Shown: one piece after another, positions 16,524 to 24,374 of the stretch | Layout of the letters: each line of letters starts with the position of its first letter | Position numbering within the stretch: position 1 is the stretch's first letter | Assembly (NCBI RefSeq): GCF_019977275.1 | Contig: NZ_AP024650.1 | Span: 4,092,001 to 4,156,000 of the forward strand | DNA: 64,000 nucleotides | Source of the DNA: Arthrobacter sp. StoSoilB19 | Lineage (GTDB): Bacteria > Actinomycetota > Actinomycetes > Actinomycetales > Micrococcaceae | Reading direction: 5' to 3' | Made by a program: the position numbers and the translations under genes | Notes under the pieces: generated by a model | Seen by the model: only the letters and a program-made list of their open reading frames with translations | Told to the model about the DNA's origin: nothing | The model's database searches: none

Positions 16524-17093
16524 TCAGGTGTGGGTAGCTTTCTGCTGCCAGCGGGACAGGCGTGCGAACGTGGGGCCAGCGGGCTCCGGGACTTTGGCTG
16601 GGTCGGCGCCCGGCCGCCGTCGGCGCAGTTCCAGCGCCAGCGCCTCCTGTCCACGCGCCATCGCCCACCGGTGGTTCGCGGCAAAGGCCGGCTTGAGCAG
16701 CCAGCCCAGCCGCCGCAGCAACGGTTTCGCCGCACTGACCCTCCAGTCATAGGTGACCACCGTTTCAGGCCCGTCCTGCTCGAACGTCCAGCGTCCCGTG
16801 CCGTTAAGGTCGCCCCGCGCGGACAGCGCGAAACCCTGCTCAGTAACGGGCTCCGTGAGGGTGAGCTGCCACTTGAGCGCGTAGGGCAGCCAGCCTTTGG
16901 TGTGGAGGAAGAACGCCTTGCCGGTGCCGTCCGGATTGCCCGCATCCCGGGGCTCGACGTCCAGATACACCGATGGCCACCAGCGCGGAAGCGTGCCGGC
17001 ATCGCCCAGGACGTCCACCACCTCCCGTGGTGTCCCGGCCACGCGCCAGACGGTTAGGAACTCATAGTCGGTGCTGCTTTTCGAATCGCCCAT
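16524..17093 (-). CDS. SRPBCC (START-like) superfamily protein
   Basis: 189 residues from ATG 17093, which has a GGAGG site 5 bases upstream (the frame stays open to 17156). The pattern is that of a helix-grip fold: FLTVWRVAGTPREVVDVLGD at the start, WWPSVYLDVEPRD, GWLPYALKWQLTLTEP, and a C-terminal helix with LKPAFAANHRWAMARGQEAL. These proteins bind hydrophobic ligands or help cyclise polyketides; most are uncharacterised. It has no clear operon partner and is convergent with the LacI gene. Confidence 0.75.
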   Translation of the reverse strand: MGDSKSSTDYEFLTVWRVAGTPREVVDVLGDAGTLPRWWPSVYLDVEPRDAGNPDGTGKAFFLHTKGWLPYALKWQLTLTEPVTEQGFALSARGDLNGTGRWTFEQDGPETVVTYDWRVSAAKPLLRRLGWLLKPAFAANHRWAMARGQEALALELRRRRPGADPAKVPEPAGPTFARLSRWQQKATHT

Positions 17094-17176
17094 GGCTGCC
17101 TCCGCGGCGAGGATGAATAGGCGGCCCACAGTACTCACGCCGTTGTTTGCGGTCAACGGGCGCCGCGCGTCGATGA

Positions 17177-18649
17177 CTAGGGCCGCGCCGGGCGGGACCG
17201 GTAAACGTGCCCGGGCAGCAGCGGAATCCCCTCGAAGAGCTGGGGGACGGACACCAGCTTGTAACCCTGCCCCTGCAAGCCCGCAATCAGCTCCTGCTGC
17301 CCGGATATTGTCGACGGCTGGACGTCATGCATGAGCACCATCGCCCCGGCCGTGATCTCCTTCAGCACCTTGGGCACGAAGGCCGCCGGATTCTTGCTCT
17401 GCCAGTCCAGCGAGTCCACTGCCCAGATCATCAATGGTTTGCCCACTGCCGCCTGGACCGCTGCATCGGCCGCGCCGTACGGCGGACGCATCATGCTGGG
17501 AGTGGAACCCGTGGCGGCCAGGATCGCGGCATCCGTCCGGTCCATCTCTTTCCTGATCGCGGGCGGGGACAGCTTGGTCAGGTAGGGGTGGCTGAAGGTG
17601 TGGTTGCCGATTGCGTACCCGGCCTCGGCAACCTGCCTGGCGGTGGCCGGGTTGGCGGTGGTGTTGGACCCGGTCATGAAGAACGTGGCCTGCGCGTCGT
17701 TGGCCTTCAGGATGTCCAGTAACTGGGGCGTGGTGCGGGGGTCGGGCCCGTCGTCGTAGGTCAGTGCAGCGCAGGGGACAATATCGCAGTTCACGTGCCT
17801 GTGGGCCGGGGCGCTTGCCGGGCGCGGTGCTGCGGCGGCGTTCAGCTGCCCCAGCACTTGGCGGCCGTAATCGCTGAGGGCAGCCGCCGTGTCTGCGGCA
17901 TTCATCGTGGCCGTCACCTCCCGGCCGGGCATGCCGGGCTGCCCTGCGGAGACGGTCAGTTCGCCTTCCGGACTGAGGACAAGGTCGGTCGGGATTCCTT
18001 GAGGGGCGCGGGACGCGATGTCGGCAGGGATGCCCGCCGCGCGTGCTTGCATGGCGGGGATGGACTCAGGCCTCAGCAGGTCGGTGCCGCTCCGGACCGC
18101 GCCGGAGGCCAGGTCGATATAAACGGTGGCGGCCGCCATCGCACTGACTCCGTCCGGCCCGGCGTCCGACACTCTTTGACGGACCACGAGCACATTGCCC
18201 TTGGCCTGGACGGGTTTGGCCGAAATGACCATTTCCCGGCCCTGGTGCTGGCCGGCGTTCAGTGCCATCGCGGGCCGGTAGCGGCCACCCGCCGGAGCCG
18301 CCGCATCCAGAAGTCCCAGCAGCCACGAGTCAATCCGGGCGTTGAAGGCGGGCAGCCCGTCAACGTAGGTCCAGGACGCATGGACGTGGTGGTTTCCCAC
18401 CTGGGCCGTCAAGGCCATCGGGTACCCGCCAGTGACAGCGGCCGGCTGATCCAGCACGTCCGACAATGGCGGTGGCATCGGCACCACCCGCGGCTGGCTG
18501 GAAACCCGGACATGGGGCTGCAGCAGGGAAGGGGCCACCGCACTGCCAACACCGCTGGCCAACACCGCCGCTGCGCAGAGCGAGGCAACGAACAAACGCA
18601 GGCAGGCAACAGCTGCGCTCCCGCGGGTGCGCCCCATACCCAGCCCCAT
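17177..18649 (-). CDS. Secreted polysaccharide deacetylase (NodB domain)
   Basis: 490 residues. There is an N-terminal signal sequence (LRLFVASLCAAAVLASGVG), then a roughly 230-residue region resembling the extra N-terminal domain of cell-wall deacetylases. The NodB homology domain follows: LTYDDGPDPRTTPQLL (metal-binding aspartate pair), IGNHTFSHPYL (the two metal histidines), MRPPYGA (catalytic site arginine), VDSLDWQ, and MVLMHDVQP near the end. All five catalytic motifs are present. It probably removes acetyl groups from peptidoglycan or another surface glycan outside the membrane. It has its own transcription unit. Confidence 0.88.
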   Translation of the reverse strand: MGLGMGRTRGSAAVACLRLFVASLCAAAVLASGVGSAVAPSLLQPHVRVSSQPRVVPMPPPLSDVLDQPAAVTGGYPMALTAQVGNHHVHASWTYVDGLPAFNARIDSWLLGLLDAAAPAGGRYRPAMALNAGQHQGREMVISAKPVQAKGNVLVVRQRVSDAGPDGVSAMAAATVYIDLASGAVRSGTDLLRPESIPAMQARAAGIPADIASRAPQGIPTDLVLSPEGELTVSAGQPGMPGREVTATMNAADTAAALSDYGRQVLGQLNAAAAPRPASAPAHRHVNCDIVPCAALTYDDGPDPRTTPQLLDILKANDAQATFFMTGSNTTANPATARQVAEAGYAIGNHTFSHPYLTKLSPPAIRKEMDRTDAAILAATGSTPSMMRPPYGAADAAVQAAVGKPLMIWAVDSLDWQSKNPAAFVPKVLKEITAGAMVLMHDVQPSTISGQQELIAGLQGQGYKLVSVPQLFEGIPLLPGHVYRSRPARP

Positions 18650-18753
18650 CGATTCGCACGCTCCTCAGGTGTTGACCTCTCGATTGTCCCTTACTACCAG
18701 GCCCATATGACGAAACCGGAGGCAGTTGCCTGGAACCGGGGAGCTGCGGCAGC

Positions 18754-19665
18754 CTAGATTGTCACGTTGAGTCCCGCCGTATAGCCCTCCGCGGCGGAAC
18801 CGGTCATCGTTGCCAGCTGGTAGATGCCGCCGTCGTTCCCGAACACGTTGTCCGACTTGAGCGTTGTGCGGGTCATGTTCGCGACGCTGCGCTCGTACCC
18901 GGGGGTGGCGTACACGTCGTCGCAGGCCGCCTGCGGCAGCGCGATCTGGGAGACGGCCAATACCTGCCCGGCGGCGGTGGCATTGTTCATGGACTCAAAC
19001 ACTTCGAAGTGGATGTGCGGCCAGCGCCCGGAGTAGGCGGCCGGGAAGATCGACGTGAACGTGACCTGCCCGTTGGCGTCGGCTTCCTGCACGCCGCGCA
19101 GGTAGTTCTCGTTCTTCAGGCTCGAGTCGTACATCGAGTATTTTCCGTCCCGGTCGCAGTGCCAGGCGTACACCGCGGCACCGGCCATCGGGGTGCAGCC
19201 CTTGGCGTTGTCCAGGAGGGTCAGGATGAAGGTCAGCGGAACGCCCTCCGCCTTTGCGGAGGCAGTCCCGAAGCTCGACGTGATGTCCTTCCGCACCACC
19301 CCGGATGCCTCCAGGACATTCGGTCCGTTGGAGCCATCCCCCGGATAGGGGCCTGCGGTCTCCTGCGGGATTTCCACGCCGCACTCGGCGATGACCCTGG
19401 TCAGCGTCGGAGTGACGGCGGAGTCAGTGGTCGTGGCAGACGCGGAGGATGTGGCGGCCGCCGCCGTGCTTGATGCCGGGGAGACAGAGCCAGAGGTTCC
19501 GGCCGGCGTGCAGGCGGCGAGCGCGGCCACAGCACCGCCTGCGCCCAGGAACAGTCCCAGGGACCTGCGGCTTACCAGGGTGTTCAAGTCGAACTCCAGC
19601 CCCCGGTCGTGGTCGGGGTGCGGCTGGTCAAGGTCGGGCTGGCGGGGTGTGCGTGAAGTGGTCAT
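18754..19665 (-). CDS. Exported intradiol ring-cleavage dioxygenase-like protein
   Basis: 303 residues from ATG 19665. The N-terminus has a twin-arginine segment SRRSLGLFLGAGGAVAALAAC with a lipobox-like LAAC, so it is probably exported folded through Tat and anchored. The catalytic domain resembles protocatechuate 3,4-dioxygenase: IPQETAGPYPGDGSN, GAAVYAWHCDRDGKYSMYD (iron-ligand tyrosine region), FTSIFPAAYSGRWPHIHFEVF (His-x-His ligands). The cytosolic aromatic enzymes lack such a signal; extracytoplasmic members with this arrangement are known in actinobacteria, but their substrates are poorly defined. It stands alone upstream of the deacetylase gene. Confidence 0.85.
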   Translation of the reverse strand: MTTSRTPRQPDLDQPHPDHDRGLEFDLNTLVSRRSLGLFLGAGGAVAALAACTPAGTSGSVSPASSTAAAATSSASATTTDSAVTPTLTRVIAECGVEIPQETAGPYPGDGSNGPNVLEASGVVRKDITSSFGTASAKAEGVPLTFILTLLDNAKGCTPMAGAAVYAWHCDRDGKYSMYDSSLKNENYLRGVQEADANGQVTFTSIFPAAYSGRWPHIHFEVFESMNNATAAGQVLAVSQIALPQAACDDVYATPGYERSVANMTRTTLKSDNVFGNDGGIYQLATMTGSAAEGYTAGLNVTI

Positions 19666-19763
19666 GATGCAACGAAACCGCACGGGGCTATGCCGTGGGC
19701 CGGTTGCTGCTGTGCCGTTCCTGTGCGTCCGGACGCACGCTTCCCCGCAGGAAACCAGCCCCG

Positions 19764-19813
19764 CAGATAGTACGACGGCGGCACTCGCCCGGCGCCGTCG
19801 TCGTCCGTTCCAG
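19764..19813. repeat. Intergenic palindromic repeat (copy c)
   Basis: TACGACGGCGGCACTCGCCC is followed by GGCGCCGTCGTCGTCC and TTCCAG. The inner stem is conserved with copies a, b and e; the outer arm is more decayed. It lies upstream of the dioxygenase gene, so this copy is not between convergent genes. Confidence 0.65.
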
Positions 19814-19847
19814 CGAAGCCGGCCCGGCGCATAAGGCGCGGAAAAGC

Positions 19848-19883
19848 GAGGCGGGGCAGGCCCATTGGAGCCTGCCCCGCCTC
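19848..19883 (-). terminator. Terminator of the GntR gene
   Basis: Perfect 14-bp stem GAGGCGGGGCAGGC / GCCTGCCCCGCCTC with an 8-base loop; on the minus strand it is followed by CGCTTTTCC. It lies about 110 bases after the stop of the GntR regulator at 19993. Confidence 0.75.
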
Positions 19884-19992
19884 TTTGCACCGGCTGATGC
19901 CCTGCGCCCGACTTTCGGGTTTCCTGTTGCGATGGAGTATGCAGGAACATCTGCCGGCGGGTCTGGTGCGGATGCCCGCGGTCGCCGGCGGC

Positions 19993-20628
19993 CTAGAGCG
20001 TCCTGGGATCGTCGGCGTACATCTTCAGCCTGATGTTCAAGGCGTCGGACATGTGGCGGGCGGCGATCTCACCCGCGCGCTCGGAGTCGCCGTCCCCGAT
20101 GGCGTCCAGCAGCTCGGCGTAGTCCGCCAGCACCACCGGCCACCTTCCCGGGTAGGTCAGGGTGGTGAGGGTGTACCGGCGCACCTGCTGGTCAAGGCGT
20201 TCCAGCAGTCCGATCAGCGACGGGCTGTGGGTGGCGTGCCACAGCTGGGCATGGAAGGCGCGGTTGGTTTCCGCGAGCGCCCGGCCATCATTGGGATCCA
20301 GCTGCTGCATCTGCGCCAGCAGCCCCGTGAGCAGCTGGCGGTCCAGGGCGGTTGCCTTGACGGCAGCCTTGGCCGCGGCGGCCTGCTCCAGGATGATCCT
20401 CGACTCGTAGATGTCGATGATCTCCTCGGCTGAATGCGTACGGACCACCACCGCCTTGCCGCGCCGTTCCACCAGCCCGTCCTGTTCCAGCCGCTGCAGC
20501 GCCTCCCGCACAGGTGTCCGGGATGCCCCGTACCGCTCAGTGAGCTTCGCCTCCGTGAGCGGCTCGTCAGGCGCAAAGACACTCGCGAGAACATCCTCGC
20601 GAAGCCGCTGGTGGATGGGACTGGCCAC
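19993..20628 (-). CDS. GntR-family regulator, FCD (FadR-like) subfamily
   Basis: 211 residues. The winged helix-turn-helix is in the first 75 residues (LTERYGASRTPVREALQRLE), followed by an all-helical FCD ligand domain with the usual metal-site histidines (NRAFHAQLWHATHS; AARHMSDAL). GTG start at 20628 with AGAGGA upstream. It lies 41 bases downstream of the tcuA-like gene on the same strand and is probably co-transcribed with it. FCD regulators usually sense small organic acids, so it is a likely local regulator of tricarboxylate use. Confidence 0.9.
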   Translation of the reverse strand: MASPIHQRLREDVLASVFAPDEPLTEAKLTERYGASRTPVREALQRLEQDGLVERRGKAVVVRTHSAEEIIDIYESRIILEQAAAAKAAVKATALDRQLLTGLLAQMQQLDPNDGRALAETNRAFHAQLWHATHSPSLIGLLERLDQQVRRYTLTTLTYPGRWPVVLADYAELLDAIGDGDSERAGEIAARHMSDALNIRLKMYADDPRTL

Positions 20629-20669
20629 TTTTTCCTCTTTTCCGTTGCTGGTGGGGGCTGCTGGGTTGC

Positions 20670-22133
20670 CTAGGCGATGGAGCCGGCACGGCGGCCGAAG
20701 ACGGCGCCCGCCGCAAGCCCGGAGCCGCCGGGGTAGTTTCCGCTGAACAGTCCGCCCAGCGCTTCCCCGCAGGCATACAGCCCTTCGAGCGGCTCCGCGT
20801 CTTCGGTGAGCACGCGGCCCCAGGTGTCCGTCTTGAGGCCACCGAAGGTGAAGGTGATGCCGCAGGTCACCGGGAAAGCGTAGAACGGGCCGGTGGCGAT
20901 GCTGCGGGCCCAGTTGCTCTTCGGCGGCTGGGTGTCGGCCCGGCGTCCGTCCTTGACGTTGGGGTCGAAGGGCGAGCTGCCGGTGATCGAAGCATTGAAG
21001 TTGTGCACCGTCTCCTCCAAACCCTCGGGGCTGATACCGGCCTTTTGGGCCAGCTCGGCGAGGGTTGGAGCGGTGACCACCGAGACGCCCGGCATGTCGT
21101 ACTCCTCGGCGCGCAGCATGGGGCGGGAAGAAGCGTCAAAGATCTGGAAGGCGGCCGAGCCCGGCTGGGCAAGGATGTCCCGGCCGTACTTCGCGTAGGT
21201 GTAGTTGCGGTAGTCGGCGCCCTCGTCCACGAACCGCTTCCCGTCGCTGTTCACCACGATGCCCAGCGGGTACCCGCCGCGGGTGAGCTGGTTGGTGAGC
21301 GCCAGGTTGCTCTCGTTCTCCGGGTGCCAGGCGTCCCAGGCCACGCTGTGGCACGTGGACCAGTCGCCGCCCCTGGCCGCCCCGGCGTCCAGCGCAGCGA
21401 GGATCATCTCCCCAGTGTTGCCCGGCGTGCCGCGCACCTTCGCGTTCTGCCAGCCCTCCCCCAGGTGCCGGCGGCGCAGTTCAGGCGAGGCTTCGAACCC
21501 TCCCGAGGCGAGGATGACCGACTCGGCCCGGAGCTCACCTTCTTCGGATGAGCTGCGGTACCGGACCCCGCACACGCGGCCGTCCTCCTTGACCAGTCCG
21601 GTGGCTGCGCAATCATAGATAACCTCCACGCCCATGCGCTCTGCGGCGGCGCGGTGGTCGGCCATGAGTCCCTTGCCGCCGCCCACGTTGCCCACGTGCA
21701 GTCCGCCCCAGAACAGATACCCGCCGTCCTGGGTCCGGTACGCCTGGCGTTCGTACATCAGGCGGTATTTGAGTCCCATGCCCTGAAGCCAGCGCAAGGT
21801 CGGGTTGCTTTCGTTGACCAGGACTGCGGACAGTTCGGGGTCGTTGCGCCCTTCAGAGACCTTGGACAGATCGGCAAGGTATTCGGCAGCGGTGTACGCG
21901 GGGACTTCGCTGGCGGCGTGCCGCTCATCCGGTTCCACGAATTCGATGAGCTCCTGGAGCCCGTCGTGGGAGATGCGCGTGGCACCGGCGGTGTAGAAGC
22001 TGTTGCCGCCCGAGGCGGCTTCCCGCGCCTTTTCCAGCAGGACAACTTTGCGTCCACGCTCGGCGGCTGCAAGTGCTGCCGCAAATCCAGCGTTGCCGCC
22101 GCCCACTACCAAAACGTCGCTCTTGATCATCAT
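20670..22133 (-). CDS. tcuA: FAD-dependent tricarballylate dehydrogenase-like flavoprotein (TcuA family)
   Basis: 487 residues from ATG 22133 (or 22130), with a GAGGAG site upstream. TcuA oxidises tricarballylate to cis-aconitate. The FAD-binding Rossmann motif VVGGGNAGFAAALAAAERG is at the start; the fumarate-reductase-like fold continues with SGGNSFYTAGATRI, GLMADHRAAAERMGV, VILASGGFEAS, and the C-terminal GLYACGEALGGLFSGNYPGGSG that closes around FAD. The length matches TcuA. In Salmonella, TcuB (iron-sulfur membrane protein) reoxidises it; no tcuB homologue is visible here. It sits among two PrpF isomerases, two FCD regulators and two transporters, which supports a tricarboxylate role. 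Related 3-ketosteroid or fumarate-type enzymes are alternatives. Confidence 0.8.
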   Translation of the reverse strand: MMIKSDVLVVGGGNAGFAAALAAAERGRKVVLLEKAREAASGGNSFYTAGATRISHDGLQELIEFVEPDERHAASEVPAYTAAEYLADLSKVSEGRNDPELSAVLVNESNPTLRWLQGMGLKYRLMYERQAYRTQDGGYLFWGGLHVGNVGGGKGLMADHRAAAERMGVEVIYDCAATGLVKEDGRVCGVRYRSSSEEGELRAESVILASGGFEASPELRRRHLGEGWQNAKVRGTPGNTGEMILAALDAGAARGGDWSTCHSVAWDAWHPENESNLALTNQLTRGGYPLGIVVNSDGKRFVDEGADYRNYTYAKYGRDILAQPGSAAFQIFDASSRPMLRAEEYDMPGVSVVTAPTLAELAQKAGISPEGLEETVHNFNASITGSSPFDPNVKDGRRADTQPPKSNWARSIATGPFYAFPVTCGITFTFGGLKTDTWGRVLTEDAEPLEGLYACGEALGGLFSGNYPGGSGLAAGAVFGRRAGSIA

Positions 22134-22164
22134 CAATCTCCTCAGCTCCATCGCTGTACACGAT

Positions 22165-22172
22165 TGTATACA
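22165..22172. promoter_or_regulatory. GntR-type operator core upstream of tcuA
   Basis: TGTATACA is a perfect 8-bp palindrome within ATTGTATACATAAG. FCD regulators favour short palindromes with GTnnAC/GTATAC cores. It lies about 32 bases before the tcuA start. A related GTATAC core occurs at 23126. Confidence 0.5.
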
Positions 22173-22252
22173 TAAGTATGCCGTCGCATGCAATGGGATG
22201 GCGGCACATGCTTGGGGGCATGGCAGGAGAGGGTGAGTGCCGGAGGTGGTGG

Positions 22253-22921
22253 CTACCCCAGGCGCGGGTGGCTGATTTCCTGGGCGTCGATGTACATCTG
22301 GATGCGGATGTTCTTTGCTTCGTCCATGTGGGCGCTGGCGATGCGGCCGGCCTCCTCCGCGTTCCGTGCGCGGATGGCAACCAGCAGCTCCTCGTGCTCC
22401 TTCAGCACGCGGCCCCAGCGCTCCTTGGTGGAGAGCGTGGTGCCGGGGTAGCGGATGAAGTGGACCAGGATCCGGTCGAGCAGGTCAAGGAGGGCGGCGC
22501 TGTGGCTGGCGGCCCAGATGCGCTCATGGAAGGTGCGGTTGGCGGCGGCCAGTTCAGCCGGAGTGGCAGCATCGAAATCAAGGGTGACCATGGCCTGGTG
22601 CGCGCGGTCGATCAGCATCAGGTCCATGTCCGTGTGCCGGAGAGCCGCAGTTTTTGCGGCCGCCTCCTCCAGGAAGGTCCGCACCTCATAGAGGTCCAGC
22701 ATCTCCTCCGGGCGGTACTCCCGCACCTGCATGCGTGAACCGTAGCGCTCCACGAGCCCTTCGGTTTCGAGGCGCCGCAAGGCTTCCCTGATGGGCGTCC
22801 GGGAGACGTTGTACTTCTTGGCCAGGGCGCTTTCAACGAGCTGGGCACGGGGAGGCAGCTCCTGCGAGATGATGGCGTTCCTGATCATCAGGTAGGGGCT
22901 TGTCTCTGATTGCGACGCCAC
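22253..22921 (-). CDS. GntR-family regulator, FCD subfamily (second)
   Basis: 222 residues from GTG 22921, which has GGAGG 6 bases upstream; the longer open frame to 23212 is not needed. The winged helix (LAKKYNVSRTPIREALRRLE) is followed by an FCD domain (ANRTFHERIWAASHS; IASAHMDEAKNIRIQMY). It resembles the GntR regulator at 19993 in layout. It lies upstream of tcuA on the same strand and is divergent from the PrpF/ABC operon; the palindrome at 23122 and a half-site at 23001 are candidate binding sites. Confidence 0.9.
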   Translation of the reverse strand: MASQSETSPYLMIRNAIISQELPPRAQLVESALAKKYNVSRTPIREALRRLETEGLVERYGSRMQVREYRPEEMLDLYEVRTFLEEAAAKTAALRHTDMDLMLIDRAHQAMVTLDFDAATPAELAAANRTFHERIWAASHSAALLDLLDRILVHFIRYPGTTLSTKERWGRVLKEHEELLVAIRARNAEEAGRIASAHMDEAKNIRIQMYIDAQEISHPRLG

Positions 22922-23242
22922 GGGCGGCCTCCGGTCTTCATGCAAACAAGCGGCAGGACGCGCCGGCGCCATACCTTTAGCCGCAATTCTAGCGCACTGC
23001 ATACCGTTCCGGCGGGCTGTGAACACCGTGCCGATATTTCGCACACTCTCCCCAAAAGCACCGGGCACCCACACTCCCCTTTCGGTATTCATCTTTTGAA
23101 GACTGTTGCTTAAGTCATATGAACGGTATACCGTTTGTGACCAACGCCATACAGCAGGGTAATTACCGGATTCCGGTTTGCTCAGCTTTGAACATTCATC
23201 CGGCGGCTGCACACGGTAGCCCGGGGTTTTTCAGGAGAACCA
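22922..23242. promoter_or_regulatory. Divergent regulatory region, GntR / PrpF-ABC operon
   Basis: About 320 bases with no gene. AACGGTATACCGTT (23122-23135) is a perfect 14-bp palindrome; ATACCGTT (23001-23008) repeats half of it near the GntR gene. A weak plus-strand promoter, TTGAAG (23096-23101) and TATGAA (23118-23123) with 16-base spacing, would be covered by the palindrome. This fits repression of both directions by the GntR protein. Confidence 0.5.
23122..23135. promoter_or_regulatory. Operator, perfect 14-bp palindrome
   Basis: AACGGTATACCGTT, with a GGTATACC core, lies about 108 bases upstream of the PrpF gene and overlaps its likely promoter. It is the best candidate site for the adjacent FCD-type GntR regulator. 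Confidence 0.65.
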
Positions 23243-24334
23243 ATGACGCTTCTATTCAGGGAAGAGCCGCACGCCGGCACCCTCCCGGTCACCCCGGTGC
23301 CGGCCACCCTCGTCCGTGGCGGCACCAGCAAGTGCTGGATATTCCGGGACGAGGACCTTCCGGCTGACGCCCTGGAGACGGACCGTCTCCTCATCCGCAC
23401 CTTCGGTTCGCCGGATCTCCGCCAGATCGACGGAGTAGGCGGCGCCTCGTCGACCACCAGCAAGGCGATCACCGTGGCCGGCACCGACCGGGACGGAACG
23501 GTCCGCTACCGGTTCGCCCAGGTGGCCATCGACAAGCCGGCAGTCGAGTGGGCCAGCAACTGCGGCAACTGCGCAACAGCGCTGGGCCTCTACGCGCTCC
23601 ATGCCGGGCTGGTCGCTCCCACCGGGGAAGTCACCCGGGTCCCCATCCTGAACACCGTGACCGGGCTGCGCCTCGTTTGCGAGATCCCCACACCGGGGGC
23701 GCAGGTACCGGCCTACGGCGGGCGGCGCCTCGACGGCCAGCACTACCCCGGCGTCCCCATCGACGTCATCTTCCAGAAGTCCTCCTGGTCCAGCTACGGT
23801 GCACAGTTCCCCACAGGCAACGCCACGGATGACATCGAGGTCGACGGGAAGCGGTACCAGGCGACACTGATCGACGCGGGCGCCCCGGCTGCACTCTTTG
23901 CCGCACAGGACCTGGGGCTGGACGCAACCGCCAGCGAGGAAGCCTTGGAGGCGCTGGTCCGGATCGCTCCGCAGTTGCGCGCTGCGGCCGCCCGCAGGAT
24001 GGGGCTGCCGCAGAACCTCAGCTCCATTCCGAAGGTTGGCGTCGTGGGCCCTCCGCCCGCAGGCGCAACCGGCGTTTCGGCCCGGATGATCTCGATGAGC
24101 GCGCTGCACCCCGCCATCGGCCTCACCAGCGCGGTCGCCGTCGCGGCTGCTTCGGGGACCGCAGGCAGCGTGGTGCAGCGCAACGTGGTTCCGGCGGCGG
24201 AGGCCGGACTCTTTATCCACTTACTGAAAGGCAAGACGGCGCTGGCATTGGATGCCGCCGATCCCGCTGAAGTCTCCTTTCAACGCTCGGCCCGCGTCAT
24301 CAGCGAAAGCACCATCCTGGTGCCAAGTGACTGA
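23243..24334 (+). CDS. PrpF-family isomerase/tautomerase (copy 1)
   Basis: 363 residues, with the PrpF/AcnD-accessory fold (two diaminopimelate-epimerase-like halves). Motifs: VRGGTSKCWIF near residue 24, GVGGASSTTSKA (about 65-76), WASNCGNCATALGLYA with the family cysteine, FPTGN, DAGAPAALF, and LHPAIGLTSAVAVA near the end. Known members isomerise 2-methylaconitate, aconitate, or 4-oxalomesaconate. It starts an operon with an ABC importer and faces a GntR regulator; with the TcuA-like protein nearby, isomerisation of an aconitate-type acid is the likely job. Which one is not decided by sequence. It is a paralogue of the gene at 30528. Confidence 0.87.
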   Translation: MTLLFREEPHAGTLPVTPVPATLVRGGTSKCWIFRDEDLPADALETDRLLIRTFGSPDLRQIDGVGGASSTTSKAITVAGTDRDGTVRYRFAQVAIDKPAVEWASNCGNCATALGLYALHAGLVAPTGEVTRVPILNTVTGLRLVCEIPTPGAQVPAYGGRRLDGQHYPGVPIDVIFQKSSWSSYGAQFPTGNATDDIEVDGKRYQATLIDAGAPAALFAAQDLGLDATASEEALEALVRIAPQLRAAAARRMGLPQNLSSIPKVGVVGPPPAGATGVSARMISMSALHPAIGLTSAVAVAAASGTAGSVVQRNVVPAAEAGLFIHLLKGKTALALDAADPAEVSFQRSARVISESTILVPSD

Positions 24335-24374
24335 AGAAACCCCTACAGGAAAAACCCAGCCCAAGGAATCAGCC

